From positions 186,001-250,000 of the forward strand of contig NZ_BPUO01000009.1 in the NCBI RefSeq assembly GCF_022179805.1: a stretch of 64,000 nt of DNA, in the 5' to 3' direction. The notes under the pieces are model-generated. The model saw nothing but the letters and a program-made list of their open reading frames with translations. It ran no database searches and was not told the DNA's origin. Positions 27,434 to 41,200 of this stretch are shown piece after piece. The stretch's first letter is position 1, and the number at the start of each line of letters is the position of its first letter. Source of the DNA: Cupriavidus pauculus (lineage in GTDB: Bacteria; Pseudomonadota; Gammaproteobacteria; Burkholderiales; Burkholderiaceae). Made by a program: the position numbers and the translations under genes.

Positions 27434-27945
27434 GTGAAGCGGTGCGATCCAGCCTGCGCGAGCTCCTGACGCAGCGCTACGACGATCTCAAGCGTCGTTT
27501 GACCTGGCGGTTGGGTTCGGCAGAACTGGCCAGCGATGCCTTGCATGACACGTGGGTGCACCTGGAAGACCGCAGTGACGCCAACGGCCCGGTGGCCAGC
27601 CCCGCCGCCTACCTGATGCGTATGGCGACGAACCTGGCGTTGGACCGCCTGCAGCGCGACCGCCGCCTCATGAGCGCCGAGGAACTCGATACGCTGATGC
27701 TGGAAATCGCCGACCCGGCCCCAGGGCCGGCGCAGACCGTGGCAGCGCGCGACGAAATGGAGGCCCTGGCAAAGCTGATCGAAAAGATGCCGGCGCGCCG
27801 CCGTGCGATCTTCCTGGCGGTGCGCGTGGACGAACTGTCCAACCAGGAGGCCGCCCTGCGCTTCGGCGTGTCGACGCGCCTGATCGGGCTCGAACTGAAA
27901 CGGGCCCATGAGTACTGTGTGGCGCACATGGATAAGCATGACTGA
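27430..27945 (+). CDS. ECF sigma factor, FecI/VreI-like
   Basis: 171 residues. Sigma region 2 lies at about 10-75 (LLTQRYDDLKRRLTWRLGS, DALHDTWVHLED, AYLMRMATNLALDRLQRDRR) and region 4 at about 110-165 (KMPARRRAIFLAVRVDELSN, EAALRFGVSTRLIGLELKRA). Length and order match iron-starvation type ECF sigma factors. It is translationally coupled to the STN protein and followed by a FecR-like anti-sigma, a complete cell-surface signalling trio. The likely targets are promoters of the neighbouring secretion genes (inferred). Confidence 0.92.
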   Translation: MSEAVRSSLRELLTQRYDDLKRRLTWRLGSAELASDALHDTWVHLEDRSDANGPVASPAAYLMRMATNLALDRLQRDRRLMSAEELDTLMLEIADPAPGPAQTVAARDEMEALAKLIEKMPARRRAIFLAVRVDELSNQEAALRFGVSTRLIGLELKRAHEYCVAHMDKHD

Positions 27946-27987
27946 ACAAATTATGCCGATTCGGCGTGCCAGAACCGTCTTGATGTC

Positions 27988-29016
27988 ATGCAACCTTGCA
28001 CGGCGAGCTTGCCAGACGCCATGACTGCCACCATGAATCCATTGCTCCAACGCCCGCGCGGTCTCACCCGCATTGAACGCCAGGCCATGCGCTGGGTGCG
28101 GCGGATTGATGCCGGCCATATGACGCACCGCGATGGCGACGCCTTGCGTCAATGGTGCCAGGCCCATCCCGCGCATGCCGCCGCGTTTGCCGATGCACAA
28201 CGGCGGTGGAAGCTGTTGGCGATGGGCGGCGAGCGACTACTTGAACAGAAGCCGCTGGCCTCGCGCCCGGACATCACGCCCGCACCAGTGCATTGGCAGC
28301 GCCGAGCGTTCCTGGGCGGCGCGGTGGGGACGGTCGCCGCCACAACCACCGCGCTGATGTTTCCGCCGCTGGGGCTATGGCCGTCCGCGCGCGAGCTGCG
28401 TGCCGACTATCGCACCGTGGCTGGTGAGCAGCGGCACCTGGCGCTCGGCGGCGGGGTGGCCGTGGAGCTCAATACGCGCACCAGCATCGCGGTGCGCCCG
28501 CAAGGGCGTGTGGCCGGCATCGACCTGATCGCGGGCGAGACGGCCATTGACATGGGCGATGCGCGGTTGCCGTTTGCCGTATCGGCGGGCACCGGCCGCG
28601 CCGTGGGTGCTCGTGCGCGCTTCGAGGTGCGCCATCTCGCCGAGCAGGTGTGCGTGACCTGCGTGCAGGGACTCGTCCAGGTGGCGCACCCGTCCGGCAC
28701 GGTCACGCTGACGGCGCGCCAGCAGGTGTCCTACGACGCGCGTCGACTCGCCCGCGCGATCAACCTTGACGCCGCCGGCATGCCGGTCTGGCGCGAAGGC
28801 TTCCTACGTTTTGCGGAAACGCCGCTGGGCGAGGTGGTGAACGAGATCAATCGCTATCGCCCTGGCAAGCTGGTACTGATGGCCAGCCAACTGGCCATGC
28901 GACCGGTAACGGGTCGCTTCCAGCTCGATGCGCTTGACAAGGCCATCGCGCAGATCCAGCACTCATTTGGGCTGAGTGCACGCCATCTGCCTGGCGGCGT
29001 GGTGCTGCTGTCTTGA
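27988..29016 (+). CDS. FecR/VreR-like anti-sigma regulator
   Basis: 342 residues from ATG 27988; ATG 28021 and 28033 are equally possible and none has a clear ribosome site. The N-terminal cytoplasmic DUF4880-type domain (ERQAMRWVRRIDAGHMTHRD, residues about 27-90) binds the sigma factor. One membrane segment lies at about 112-132 and begins with QRRAFLGGAVGTVAA, which resembles a twin-arginine motif. The periplasmic FecR domain follows (LALGGGVAVELNTRTSIAV) and the C-terminal part (GRFQLDALDKAIAQIQHSFG) is STN-like. It would hold or release the ECF sigma factor in response to the STN protein. Confidence 0.9.
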   Translation: MQPCTASLPDAMTATMNPLLQRPRGLTRIERQAMRWVRRIDAGHMTHRDGDALRQWCQAHPAHAAAFADAQRRWKLLAMGGERLLEQKPLASRPDITPAPVHWQRRAFLGGAVGTVAATTTALMFPPLGLWPSARELRADYRTVAGEQRHLALGGGVAVELNTRTSIAVRPQGRVAGIDLIAGETAIDMGDARLPFAVSAGTGRAVGARARFEVRHLAEQVCVTCVQGLVQVAHPSGTVTLTARQQVSYDARRLARAINLDAAGMPVWREGFLRFAETPLGEVVNEINRYRPGKLVLMASQLAMRPVTGRFQLDALDKAIAQIQHSFGLSARHLPGGVVLLS

Positions 29017-29203
29017 TTCCGTCGCGATCCTGTCACCAAATCTTCAAGGAAAACCTTGCCGATTCGCCAGTGCAAAAGGGTCTAGTTGCCAGGAGCATCG
29101 GCGGCACGGTCCGCCGGTGGCAATGACGACAGGGCCGGGCCGCGTTGTGTGTATCGCACGACGCGCACCGGCCCGCAACTTTGCTTGACGGGATCAGGGC
29201 ACC

Positions 29204-32200
29204 ATGCAGACGCGCGTTTACAAGAACACCTTGCTTGCGCAGGAACCACGCAGAAACACGACGACGGCGCGCCGCGTCCCCACGGCAAGGCCGCTGGCCC
29301 GCACCGTGGCCTTGCTGGTGGCCGCCGGTGGCTTCTGGGGCAATGCGCAGGCCAACCAGGCGTTCAGCCGTGCGTGGATGGCCCAGAAGAACATGATGCA
29401 GGACACGGCGGCGGCAACGGGCCGACTGCCCAACGGCACGCCGGCCGCATCGCTGACCAGCCCGAACGTGCAGCAGCAGCGCGCCAACGAGCAGTTGCAG
29501 CGTTCGATCCAGAACCTGGGCCAGGCCGCGCAGAGCATTGCCGCCATGCAGGCTGCGCAGGCCGCGGCACGCCAGGCCGCCGCACTGGAGTCGTCGGTGC
29601 CCGATGGGCTCGCCGAAGGCGGGCTCAAGGTCGATACCAACAGCCTGACGGCTGGCTGGCTCAATGCGAAGAACCCCACGCAGAAAGCGGCCGACGGCCG
29701 CACGCAGGTCACCATCGAGCAGACCGCCGACAAGGCGATCCTGAACTGGGAGACCTTCAACGTCGGGCGCAACACCACGGTCGAGTTCCAGCAAAAGCAG
29801 GACTGGGCGGTGCTCAACCGCGTCAACGACCCGCAGGCGCGCCCGAGCAAGATCCAGGGGCAGATCAAGGCCGACGGCACGGTGATGATCGTGAACCGCA
29901 ACGGCATCGTCTTCACCGGCACCAGCCAGGTGGACACCCGCAATCTCGTGGCCGCCGCAGCCGGCATGACCAACGCGCAGTTCGACAAGGGCCTGTTCAG
30001 CGAGGCGCGTGGCACGGGCTACGTGCCAACCTTTGCCAATGACCTGGCCGTCAGCGCGACTGCCGTGACCCACGGCGCGACCACGGGCGATGTGGTGGTC
30101 GAGGCCGGCGCGCGTATTGCCACGCGCAAGCCCGAGTCGGTCACGCAGGGCGGCGGCTACGTGCTGCTGGTCGGACGCGAGACGCACAATCGCGGCACCA
30201 TCGTCACACCGGGCGGCCAGACTGCGCTGGCTGCCGGCGACAGCTTTGTGATCCGCCGTGGCCTGGGCACCGATGGCAATCCCAACTCGAGCACGCGCGG
30301 CAACGAGATCGACGTGCTGCGACTGGCCGACAGCGCAGCGGGCCGCGTTACCAACAGCGGCCTGATCCAGGCCACCACGGGTGACATCACGCTCAAGGGT
30401 CATACGGTCGAGCAATCGGGCGTGTTGGTCTCGTCGACCTCCGTCAACACACGTGGCACGATCCACCTGCGCGCCGAGGGCGACGACAAGAGCCGCGTCA
30501 CGTTGGCGCCGGGCAGCGCGAGCGCCATCCTGCTGGACGACAGCGGCGGCACGGCGCTCGACGTGCAGCGCGACGCGCTGCTGCGTGACTCCGGCACCGC
30601 GAGCGAATCCGGCTACAACCGCCGCGACCAGTCGCTGGTGCAGGTGATCTCGGCAGGCGACGTCCTGTTCGATGGCGATTCGCTGACGCTCGCCACGGGC
30701 GGGCAGATCAGTGTCAACGCCGTGCGCCGTGCGCTGCTGGCGGACCGCGCCATCCTCGACGTGGCCGGTGCGGTCGGCGTCAACGTGGCGATGGAAGCCA
30801 ACAACGTCCAGATCAATACCCAGGGCAACGAGCAACGCGACTCGCCGGGAAACCGCGACTCGGGCAAGCTCAACAACACCACGATGTGGGTGGACCGTCG
30901 TTACCTGGTCCGCGTGCCGGCGGGCACCAACGGCTACACCACGGACCGCTGGTACACCGGCGGCGGCCTGCTGGAAGTCAGCGGCTATCTGAACACGAGC
31001 GGCCACGGTATCGGCGAATGGGCCGCGCTGGGCGGCACCGTGACCTTCGATGGCGGGCAGTTGGTCACGCAGGCCGGCTCGTCGGTCAACGTCTCGGGCG
31101 GCTCGCTGAACGTGCAGACCGGCATGATCCGGCAGAGCTGGCTGCGCGGCGAGGACGGCCGCCTGTACAGCCTCGACAATGCGCCCGCCGACGTGCTCTA
31201 CAGCGGCCTGTATCGCGGCTACGAAACCCAGCACCAGCGCTGGGGCAAGACGTCCGTCGAACAGTTCAATAGTCCGCTGATCGCGCCGGACCGCCGCCTG
31301 GAAAACGGCTACACCGTGGGGCGCGATGCGGGCCGCGTCGTGGTGGGCACGGGCTCGGCGGTGCTGGAAGGCGCCATCGAATCGGCGGTCTACCAGGGCC
31401 CGCGCCAGAGCCAGGCGCGCGACGCCACGCTCGATGGCTATCGTCAGTCGCAGATTGCCGCGCCGCTGGCCGGCGAACTCGTGATCGGGTCGATCCGACC
31501 GATCTACGACACCGCGTCGGGCATGCTGCGCGACAGTCCGACCGCCGTCGTGAAACAGGTGGAGATCGGCACAGCCGAACGTATCGCCCAAGGGCTCGGT
31601 CTGGACGGGGCGATGTCCGAGGCATCGGCCGGCCATATTGCGCTGGATGCCGGCTGGTTCAACGCACAAGGGCTGGGCCGCCTCAAGGTCTACGCGCAGG
31701 ATGGGATCGAGGTGCACGCGCCGGTGACCGTGGCCAACGGCGGCGGCATCGCGCTGCACGCGGGCAAGGTGGACGTTGACGCCGACCTGAGCGCGCGTGG
31801 CGGCCAGATCGTGCTGGGCAACATGGTGGACCGGCTGGCCGGTACGAGTACCACCGACTGGCTGGGCACCCCCATTTCCACGACGCCGGCTGCGATGGCA
31901 GGTGTCAACGTGGGGCCTGGCGTCACGCTCGATACGCGCGGTCTCTGGACCAACCTGCGCACGGATGCGGGCGACATCGCGGGGCTCCCGTATATCAACG
32001 GCGGCGAGATCCGTATCAGCAGCACGGGGGACATCGTTCTGGACACCGGCAGCGTGCTCGATGTCTCGTCGGGCGCGGCGCTGAAGGCCAACGGCAAGCT
32101 CGACGGCGGCCGGGGCGGCAATATCTCGTTGCTGTCGAACCAGCTCGACACCACCGGCAAGAACGCCGGCACGCTGCGCATGGATGGTGAACTGCGCGGC

Positions 32201-35200
32201 TATGGTGTACGTGGCGGCGGCAAGCTGACCATCGATGCTGGCACGGGTGTGGTCGTTGGCAACAGCCCGCTGGCCGAAAACGGCGTGCTGAAGGCCGGGG
32301 AGTCGGCGGCAGTCCAGATGATGCTGACGCAGGACCTGACGATGCCGGTGGGCACGGTGCTGCCGACCGACTACACGTACACCACCGACCGCGTCCAGGC
32401 GGGCGCCATCGCAAGAGGCAGCTTGCTGGCCACGGTGGACAAGCCCGTGACGCTGGCGGGCAACTGGCAGGTGCCGGCTGGCGAGGGCGGTGGCGCGTAC
32501 ACGGTCTACGACAGTTTCGGCAACTTCTACCAGACCGGCATGACCGTGCCGGCCGGCGCGAAACTGACCAGAACGGTCGGCAATATGGTGGCCGGTTACG
32601 TGGTGCCGGTGGGGGTGTTTGCCGACGGCATGCCGGTGGCGCCGTTTGACACCACGATCAAGGCCGGCACGCCGTTCACGCAGGCGGTGACGCTGCACGC
32701 GGGCGACCGGCTCGCGCCGGGCACCGCGCTGGCAGCCGATGTGAAGATCAAGCCATTGTTGGTGCTCGATGGCAAGGTGTTCCAGACCGGCTTCGGCCAA
32801 TACGAGGTAATCGGCCAGCAAGGCGTGGCGGTGGCGCCGGGTGCGATCATCGATGTCAACATGCCTGTGTTGCGCCACGACACCGTGCACGCGCACGCGG
32901 CGCCCACCGGCACGGCGCCGGCGGACGCGATGCAACAGTGGCTGCCGCCAGTCTGGGAGGAAGATCCCGAAGACGGCGTGCTGACGCAGCGGCGGGGTGC
33001 CGATCTGGTGCTGACGGGCGGCAGCGTGTACGGGAAAGCGCCGGTGACAATGGGCGCGGGCAGTGTGGTCTCGGTCGATCCGGGCCACAAGATCACGATG
33101 CAGGGCAACGGCCAGATCACCATCGACGGCACGCTCAACGCATGGGGCGGCAAGATCTCCGTGCTCGAAACGGCGCTGGGCCTCGGTCCGGCCGATACGC
33201 CGAGCGGTCACGCGGACAGCCGTTCGATCTGGATCGGCAACCACGCGGTACTCGACGCAGCGGGCCGTGCGGCCACCGCACGCGACAATGCCGGGCGCGT
33301 CTACGGCCACGCGGCCGATGGCGGCACCATCGAAATCGGCGCGCCCTATGTCGCTGGCGCGCGTCAGGTGGATGCAGCGGACGCGTTCATCGTGGTGCGT
33401 CCGGGCGCGCGGCTCGACGCATCGGGCGCCTCGGCCACGATCGATGTGCGTGGCCAGGGTGGCGTCGCGCTGCCGGGAAACGGCGGCGTGATTGCGCTCA
33501 GTTCCATGCGCGGGCTGTTCGTCGATGGCGCGCTGCGCGCGGGCTCAGCCGGTCCCGGCGCGGCGGGTGGCACGCTGGCACTGGCGCTGGAAACGCCGGC
33601 CTACATCGGTGTGGCGAACAACACGCTGCAAGGCGTTGGCGTGGAGGATGCCGTGCGGGTGCCGCGCGAGATGATCCTCGCACAGGTGCAGGGCGCCAGC
33701 CTCTTGTCCGACGACCTGGCACCGGGCGCGAACCGTGCAAACGGCGAGACGCTGGCCTTCGGCTACGCGCGCGTGGGTGTGGACCGTATCCAGGCGGGGG
33801 GCTTCGGCAACCTGGCGCTGCTGGCCAACGGCCTGATCAGCTTCGAGGGCGATGTCGACCTGAAGATGGACCAGAGCCTGCGCCTCGTTGCCAGCTCGAT
33901 AGGCCTGGCCGCGCAGGCGGACCGGGCGACGCAGGTCACGCTGGCGGCACCCTATGTGCAGCTCGCGGGCAGCACGCGCCGTGCGGTGGACAACTCGATC
34001 ATGCCCAATCCGGTGGTCGGCTCGCGCAACCTGGTCAACTCCGGCGGCGGGGCGCTCGGCGTGCCGCTGGTGGCCGACGACGCGGGCCTGACGGTGGATG
34101 CAGGCTTCCTCGATATCGCCGGGCAGATGCTGATGGGCACGCGCGGCGATATCGTCATGAACAGCGGCACGCCGCTGAAGGTGGTGCGTGACGCCTTCGG
34201 GTCAGTCAACCTGCGCAGCGCGGCCGATATCCGCCTGTCAGGTGCCGCCGAGCTCTATTCGTCCGGCAACCTGACGCTGGCCGCGTCGCAGATCTATCCG
34301 GCCACGCTCGACAGCGGCAAGATCGTCGTTGGCCTGGAAACCTACGTGGACCAGTGGGGCAACATGAAGACCCGCATGGTCCCCACACGCGTACTGAACA
34401 TCGAGCGCACGGGTGAGGCTGGCGTGGGGGATCCCGCGCTACCGTACTCGGTATTTGGCACCATCCAGCTTGCCGGCCCCACGGTCAACCAGCGCGGCGT
34501 GGTGCGCGCGCCGATGGGCAGCGTGACCATCGGCTCCAGCCAGAACGGCCAGGAAACCGGCATCGTCAACCTGCAGCCGGGTAGCGTCACGTCCGTGAGC
34601 GCCAAGGGCCTGACCATGCCGTTCGGTGGATCGCTGGATGGCCTCAGCTACCTGTACGACGGTGCCGACGTCGCGTTCGACAAGGCCGGTACCGGGCCCG
34701 CTGTCACGCTGGCCGGCCACGTCATCGACGTGCAGGCGGGGGCCGTGCTGGACATGAGCGGAGGTGGCGACCTGAAGGGCGCTGCGTTCCTGTCTGGCCG
34801 GGGCGGTTCCACCGATGCGCGGATGAACCCGCTCATTCAGGTGGACCCACAGGGCGGCTTCACGCTGCCGGGCCTGGCCACCAATCCGGTCTACGCCATC
34901 GTGCCGGGGGCACAGGCCGGTTACGCGCCCATCGTGGCGGAGAAGGGCGCGGGCGACCCCGGCATCGGCCGCCAGATCACCATCGGCGCGGGCGTGCCGG
35001 GCCTGCCGGCGGGCACCTACACGCTGCTGCCGTCCACCTATGCGCTGCTCCCGGGTGCGTTCCGCGTGGAGTTGAACGGCGCGCAGGCCACCGCCACCGC
35101 CATGCGGCAGGATGCGCTGGCCATGCGTAATGGCTCGTACGCCACCAGCGCGCAACTCAGCACGGTCGGGACCAGTATTCGCGACGCGCTGCCCACGCAG

Positions 35201-38200
35201 GCCATCGTCACATCGGCGGACGTGCTGCGCCGCTATTCGCAGTACAACGAGACGAGCTATACCGACTACGCCATGGCCGCGGCCCAGCGCAACGGCATGC
35301 CCCGCACGATGATCGAGCGCGACGCCAAGACGCTCAAGCTGGATTTCCTCTCCGGCGCGTCCAACGGCAGGATTGGCGAGGCCGAGGCGCTGCACTTCGC
35401 CGGCCGCGCGCTGTACGACACGCCGGAAGGCGGCTGGGGCGGCAGCGCGCTGGTGACTGGCGCAGGCAACTACGAGATCCTGGCCGCGGGCGGCACACCT
35501 GGGGCGTTGAGTGCGACGCTGTATCCGGTGGCGCTGCATGCCGATGACCTCAACGCGATCGGCGCGACACGGCTGGGCATCGGCGGATTGCCGAAGGTCG
35601 GCGGCGTGGGCAGCTCGGGGCCACGCGGCAACGTGGCGACATTCGACCAGTCCGGCAGCAATATCGTGCTGCGCGAAGGCGCCATGCTGAAGGCGCCTGA
35701 GGTCTACCTCGTCACCGGTAATCCGAACGGTGGCATCACCATCGAGCAGGGTGCGGGCATCAACACGCTTGGGCTGGGCAAGGCCGCGTGGGACTCCACC
35801 AACGGCTTTGTCTTCGAGCCAGGCCAGCGCTCGGTGGTGGCGCTGTCAAACGGCTGGCTGGACATGCTGGCACCCGCCGCAGGCAGCTCGAACTCGGGCG
35901 GCGGCTTCATCGACATCGGCGCCTGTGCGCCAGGGGCCGCGTGCCAGACCAACGCGCAGCTGTATTCGGAGGGCACTATCGCGGCGGCCACCGACAAGTC
36001 GTTCGAGTTGCGCGACGCCGTGCGCTACGGCACACGCAACCTCTCGCTGTCAGTGGGGTCCATCAACGTGGGCACCGAGGCGGCGCTTGCTGCGGCGGCC
36101 GCGCGTGAGGCACTGACGCCGGGCCTGCGGCTCTCGCAGGACGTGCTGAACCGCCTGATCAACGGCGACACCAGCACCGGTGCCCCGGCGCTGGAGAACC
36201 TGATCCTGACCGCACGTGACGCGGTCAACTTCCACGACTCGATCACGCTCTCGACGCTCGACCCGGTCACCGGCAAATCCGTGCTCGACCGTCTGGTACT
36301 GACCACGCCGGCCATCTATGGTGCGGGCAACGCCAATGCCGACGCGCGCATCCAGACCGATGTGCTGGTGTGGAACGGCGCCACCACGCCAGCTGGGCAG
36401 GTGGCCGCCGGCGGGGCTGGCACGGGCTCGGGCAAATTGACCATCGAAGCGCGAGAGATCGAGTTCGGCTTTGCGCCATCCGTGCGCGTGGATACCGTGC
36501 ATGACATGGACCGGCTGGCGCTCGGCTTCAGCGATGTCAACCTGAAGGCCAGCGAGCGCATCACGGCCAACCGCAAGGGCACGCTCGCGGTCTACCAGTC
36601 GCGCGGTGCGTGGGATGACGCGGCAGGCAAGTTCACGTACAGCGGCGGCAACCTGCATATCGAGACGCCACTGCTGACGGGCCACGCAGGTTCCGTCAAC
36701 ACGCTGCGCGCGGGGGGCGACATCAGCGTGGTGGCACCGGCTGGCGCCACAGCGCCGGTACTGACGAACGCGGCACGGGTAGCGGCGCTGGGCGCGGAGA
36801 TCGCGCTGGAAGGGCGTAATGTCTCGCTGGACACCGCCGTGGCGCTGCCAAGCGGCAAGCTCACGGTCTCCGCACAGGGGGACATCGCACTGGGCGACAG
36901 CGCCGACCTCGACCTCGCCGGCCGCAAGCTCGACTTCTTCGATACCAGCAAGTACAGCTGGGGCGGGGATGTGGTGCTGGACAGCCGCGCGGGCAATATC
37001 CGCCAGGCAGCGGGTTCGCACGTCGATCTCTCGGCGGTTGAGAACCGCGCGGGCAAGTTCACCGCCATTGCGCTGGGCACCGGCGCGGGCGTGATCGATC
37101 TGCAAGGCTCGTTCGCGGGCGGCAGCACTGGCCACTACGACGCGGGCGGCACGTACGTGCCGTATGCCGCAGGCGGCGCCGATATCCGGGGCCAGCAGGT
37201 CGCCGACTTCGCGGGCCTGAACCAGCGACTCAATGCGGGCAAGGTCAGCGGCAGCCGCAACTTCCAGCTCAAGCAGGGCGACCTGGCGATTGGCGACGAA
37301 CTGCAGGCGCGCGAGATCAGCGTGTCGGTCGATGGTGGCAGACTGGTGGTCAACGGCACCGTGGATGCCAGCGGCGAGCAGGTCGGCAGCATCCGGCTGG
37401 CGGCGCGCGATGGCGTGACCATCGGCAGCCAGGCATTGCTCGATGCGCACAGCCGCGTGCTGCGCGTGGACAGCTACGGCAAGATCATCGAGGCGCCGAA
37501 TCGCGCCATGATCGAGATCCAGAGCGGCAACGGCACGCTGGTGCTGGCCGATGGCGCGCGCATGGACGTGCGCGCCGGCACCGATGGCACGGCGCAGGCG
37601 CTGGGCACCGTGGAACTGAGCGCGCGGCGCCTGGGCGGCGCACGTGGCACGGACGTGGATATCGATGCCTCGGGCACCGTACGCATCGACGGCGCGCGCA
37701 GCATCTACGTCAACGCGTTCCAGCGCTATGACAACGCACCGCTGATTGCCAACGGCACCGTGGATGGCCGCGACTATCAATCGATCACGCAGGGCTACCT
37801 GAAGGACCTGCACGATGACAGCGTGGTGTTCATGGGCAACGCGCTGGCCAACGGCGACTTGATGAACCGCAAGCTCGCCGGCTTGCGTGGCTACACCGAT
37901 GCCTTCCATCTGCGCCCAGGCGTGGAGATTGTCAGCGCCACGCCCGATGGTGATCTTCATGTCGATGGTGACATCGACCTGTCCGGCTTCCGCTACGCCA
38001 GCGTCAATCCGCACTCGCAACTGACCGGCGTCTACGGGGCGGGCGAAGCGGGCGCGCTGGTGCTGCGCGCCGGCGGCAACCTGAAGGTCTACGGCAGCCT
38101 GACAGACGGCTTCGATACCTCGGTGCTGCAGCCCACGGTCGACGACAAGGGCTGGATTCTGGTCAAGGGCCGCGTGCCCTGGGGGGGCGACGTCATCATC

Positions 38201-41200
38201 CCGACCGATGGACTTGTCACGCTGGCCGAGGGCACGTTCTTCTACTCGGGCCGCGCGCTGAACTATGCGTTGTCAATGCAGGCGATGTCGCTGCGCGCAG
38301 GCACCGAACTGGCCACGCGCGCCACGCTGACGGCGGACCTGGTGCTGCCGGCCGGCACGGTGCTGGGCGGTGCGGTGCGCGATGCCGGCGGCAACGTGAT
38401 CTATGCCGCGGGCGCCGTGCTGTCGCAGGCCGTGACGCTGTCCAGCGGCATGCAGCTCGACGCAGGCAATCGCCTGCCGGCTGCCGCCAAGGTGGGGCCG
38501 ATGGTCTGGCCGGCGGGCGTTCCGCTGCCGTTCCCGGATGGCGCGATCGTGGACGTCGGCACCGCGTCGGCCCCGGTGAACGGCGTGCAACTGGCGGGTT
38601 CGCTGACGCTGCGCAAGGGCGCGATGGTGCCCGCCGAGACCGTGGTCCGCCTGCCGGGCGACGCGGAAAGCGTGCAGATGCGTCCTGCCGATGCCGATGG
38701 CAACCAGGGCCGCAACCTCGCGCTGGCGCCGATGCTCGTGCCGGGATCGCAATCGTGGTCGATCCGTCTGGTGGGCGGCGCGGACCTCGATGCGGCGGAC
38801 ACGCGCGCGCTGCTGGCGCACAGTGCCACTGGCCACGTGCTTCTGGCCGATACGCACTACGGGCTGGTGCCGGATACCGTGCTCAAGCCGGGCACGGGCC
38901 TGCCGGGGCAATATATTTGGGGCCCGGACGCCGAGATTTTCGGCTATGTGCCGGGCGAGCCGATCACTGACCTGGCATCGTGGGGCGGCGAGGAAGCCCT
39001 GATGGGGTTGAACGACTGGGGCCTCGGTGTACTGGTCGTCAAGACGGCCGAGGGCACGCCGCCCGAGTATGAAGACCGCCCGACGCCGGGGCGCCAGCAA
39101 CTCTTCAGCGTGCTGCGGACCGGCACGGGCGATCTGGATGTGCTGGCCGCGGGCGATTTCACGATGTCCTCGCCGTTCGGCGTCTACACGGCGGGCACGC
39201 AGTCGATTGGCGTGGATGCCGCGTACAACCAGTCGCGCTCGATCGGGAAGGACGGCAACATCCTGGGGGCCAAGGGTGCCTTCCTTGAGCCCTACGTCAA
39301 TGGCGGCACGCAGAGTCTCTATCAGGCGTGGTATCCGGAGCATGGCGGCAACGTGCTGGTGCGCGCGCAGGGCACGGTGCGTGGGGACACTATCGGCCAG
39401 TCGTCTGGCACCGTCCGCACCGACGATGTGCTCGGCATCATGCGGCCGCATATCGACACGTCCGCCGTGGGCGGCTGGCTGTGGCGCCAGGGCACCGGCA
39501 GCGCCGCGCAGCCCGGCGAAGGCGTGCCGACCGCGTGGTGGGTCAACTTCGGCACCTACGTGCCCGCTGCCATGGGCGGCGCCGGGGCCCGGCATGACGG
39601 CACGCCGTTCCTGGTGGGGTTCACCGGTATCGGCACGCTGGGCGGGGGCAATCTCGTGCTGGAGGCCGGCGCTGATGCCGGCATGATGGAATCGCGCATG
39701 GGGCAGGCGGCCCACGTACTGTCGCGCAGCCAGGGTCTGAACCTGGCAGTGGCCAGCACGGGCCGTGTGTCGGCCGATGGCAGCACACTGACGCTGACCG
39801 GTGGCGGCGACCTCGACATCCGCATCGGAGGCGGCCTCAACCCGGTGGCCGAGGTGCGTGCGACGCCGAATCCGGGCAGCGGCGTGGATGGCAGCATCCT
39901 GCGCTACGACAACATGCAGGTCCCGCTTAACAGCACGTTCACGAACCTGCGCGGCGCCCTGCGGCTGGCGGCCGGCTCGGTGGGTGGCGTGGAGTTGCGC
40001 TATGACTTGTCGGACCGCATGGAAACGCGTGCGTACCAGCCCAACGTGTCGACGTCAGCGATTGCAGCCGGTGGGCCGGTGCTGGTCCCGGGCGATGCCA
40101 CGGTCAGCATCGATGCGCGCGGCGATATCGCCGTGGGCGGCGTGGCCGATCCGGGACGGGTGCCGCAGTACCACAACGGCACGCCGTTCACGCTCAACGG
40201 CACGGCGCAGGACGGCGAAGGCTGGAGCTGGTTCTCGCTCTGGACCCCGGCCACGGCAGTGAACCTGCTGGCGGCGGGCGGCAACCTGACGCCATCGATG
40301 GCGTGGATGGATAACCGTGGCGGCCAGAATCACAGCGCCACGGATGGCCGCTTCGTGATGCCCGCGATCCTGCGCGCGGCCGCTCCCAATGGCAGCCTCT
40401 TCTACGGCGGTTCAAGCCAGGGCAAACGGGATGGCGATGGCAAGCCAGTCCAGTCGCCGTATGGCCTGATGCTGGCCCCGTCGCCGGTGGGTCCGCAGTT
40501 CACGACCACTGGCAGCGGCGCGTTGGAACTGCTGGCGGGCGACTCGATCTACGCCGGTGGCTACGCGGTGACGCAGTCGGGCGCCGATGGCGCCGCACTG
40601 CCCACGCCGTTCAATCCCGGATTTGCCGGCGTGGTGGGGCAGGTCTGGTATGGCCCGTGGGTCGTCGGCAATGTCAGCCAGCAAGGTCTGGCGCCGAGCG
40701 TGATGTTCGGCACCGGCCTGGGCAGCGAGCAGCAGTATCCGCTGTTCAGCCTGGCTTCGCCGAGTGCCTCCGGTCAGGCCCATGTGGGCCAACCACCCGC
40801 GCGCTTCTATGCCAATATGGGCGACATCGTGGGGCTGCGAACGGGCGGCATCATCACGCGTGGTAACCCCAATGGCGCGAGCGGGCCGCAAGCGACGTGG
40901 TACGAGGGTGGCGGGCCAGTGGCCATCCGCGCGGGGCGCGACATCGTCAACGCCGGCACGGAACTGGGCACTACGGAGACAGTGCCCGGTGCCGCGCTCG
41001 GCTGGTTCGGCCAGTACTACAGTTCCAATCCCAATGCGCCGCTGCGTCCGACACGGATCGATACCAGCAGCTTGCGCGGCAACCTGATCGTCCACAACAG
41101 CGCAGACGATATCTCGGTGATTTCGGCCGGGCGCGACATTCTGGGTGGCACGTTCTACGTAGCGGGTCCGGGCCTGATGGAGGTGACCGCTGGCCGCGAC

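Noticed and set aside
29033..33310. Minus-strand open frame of 1425 codons opposite the TpsA gene
   Set aside because: It is His/Arg/Ala-rich, lacks family motifs and exactly opposes a clear TPS-domain gene. Long antisense frames are expected in GC-rich genes.
36050..38020. Minus-strand frame of 656 codons opposite TpsA
   Set aside because: Same reason: composition typical of an antisense frame, no motif.
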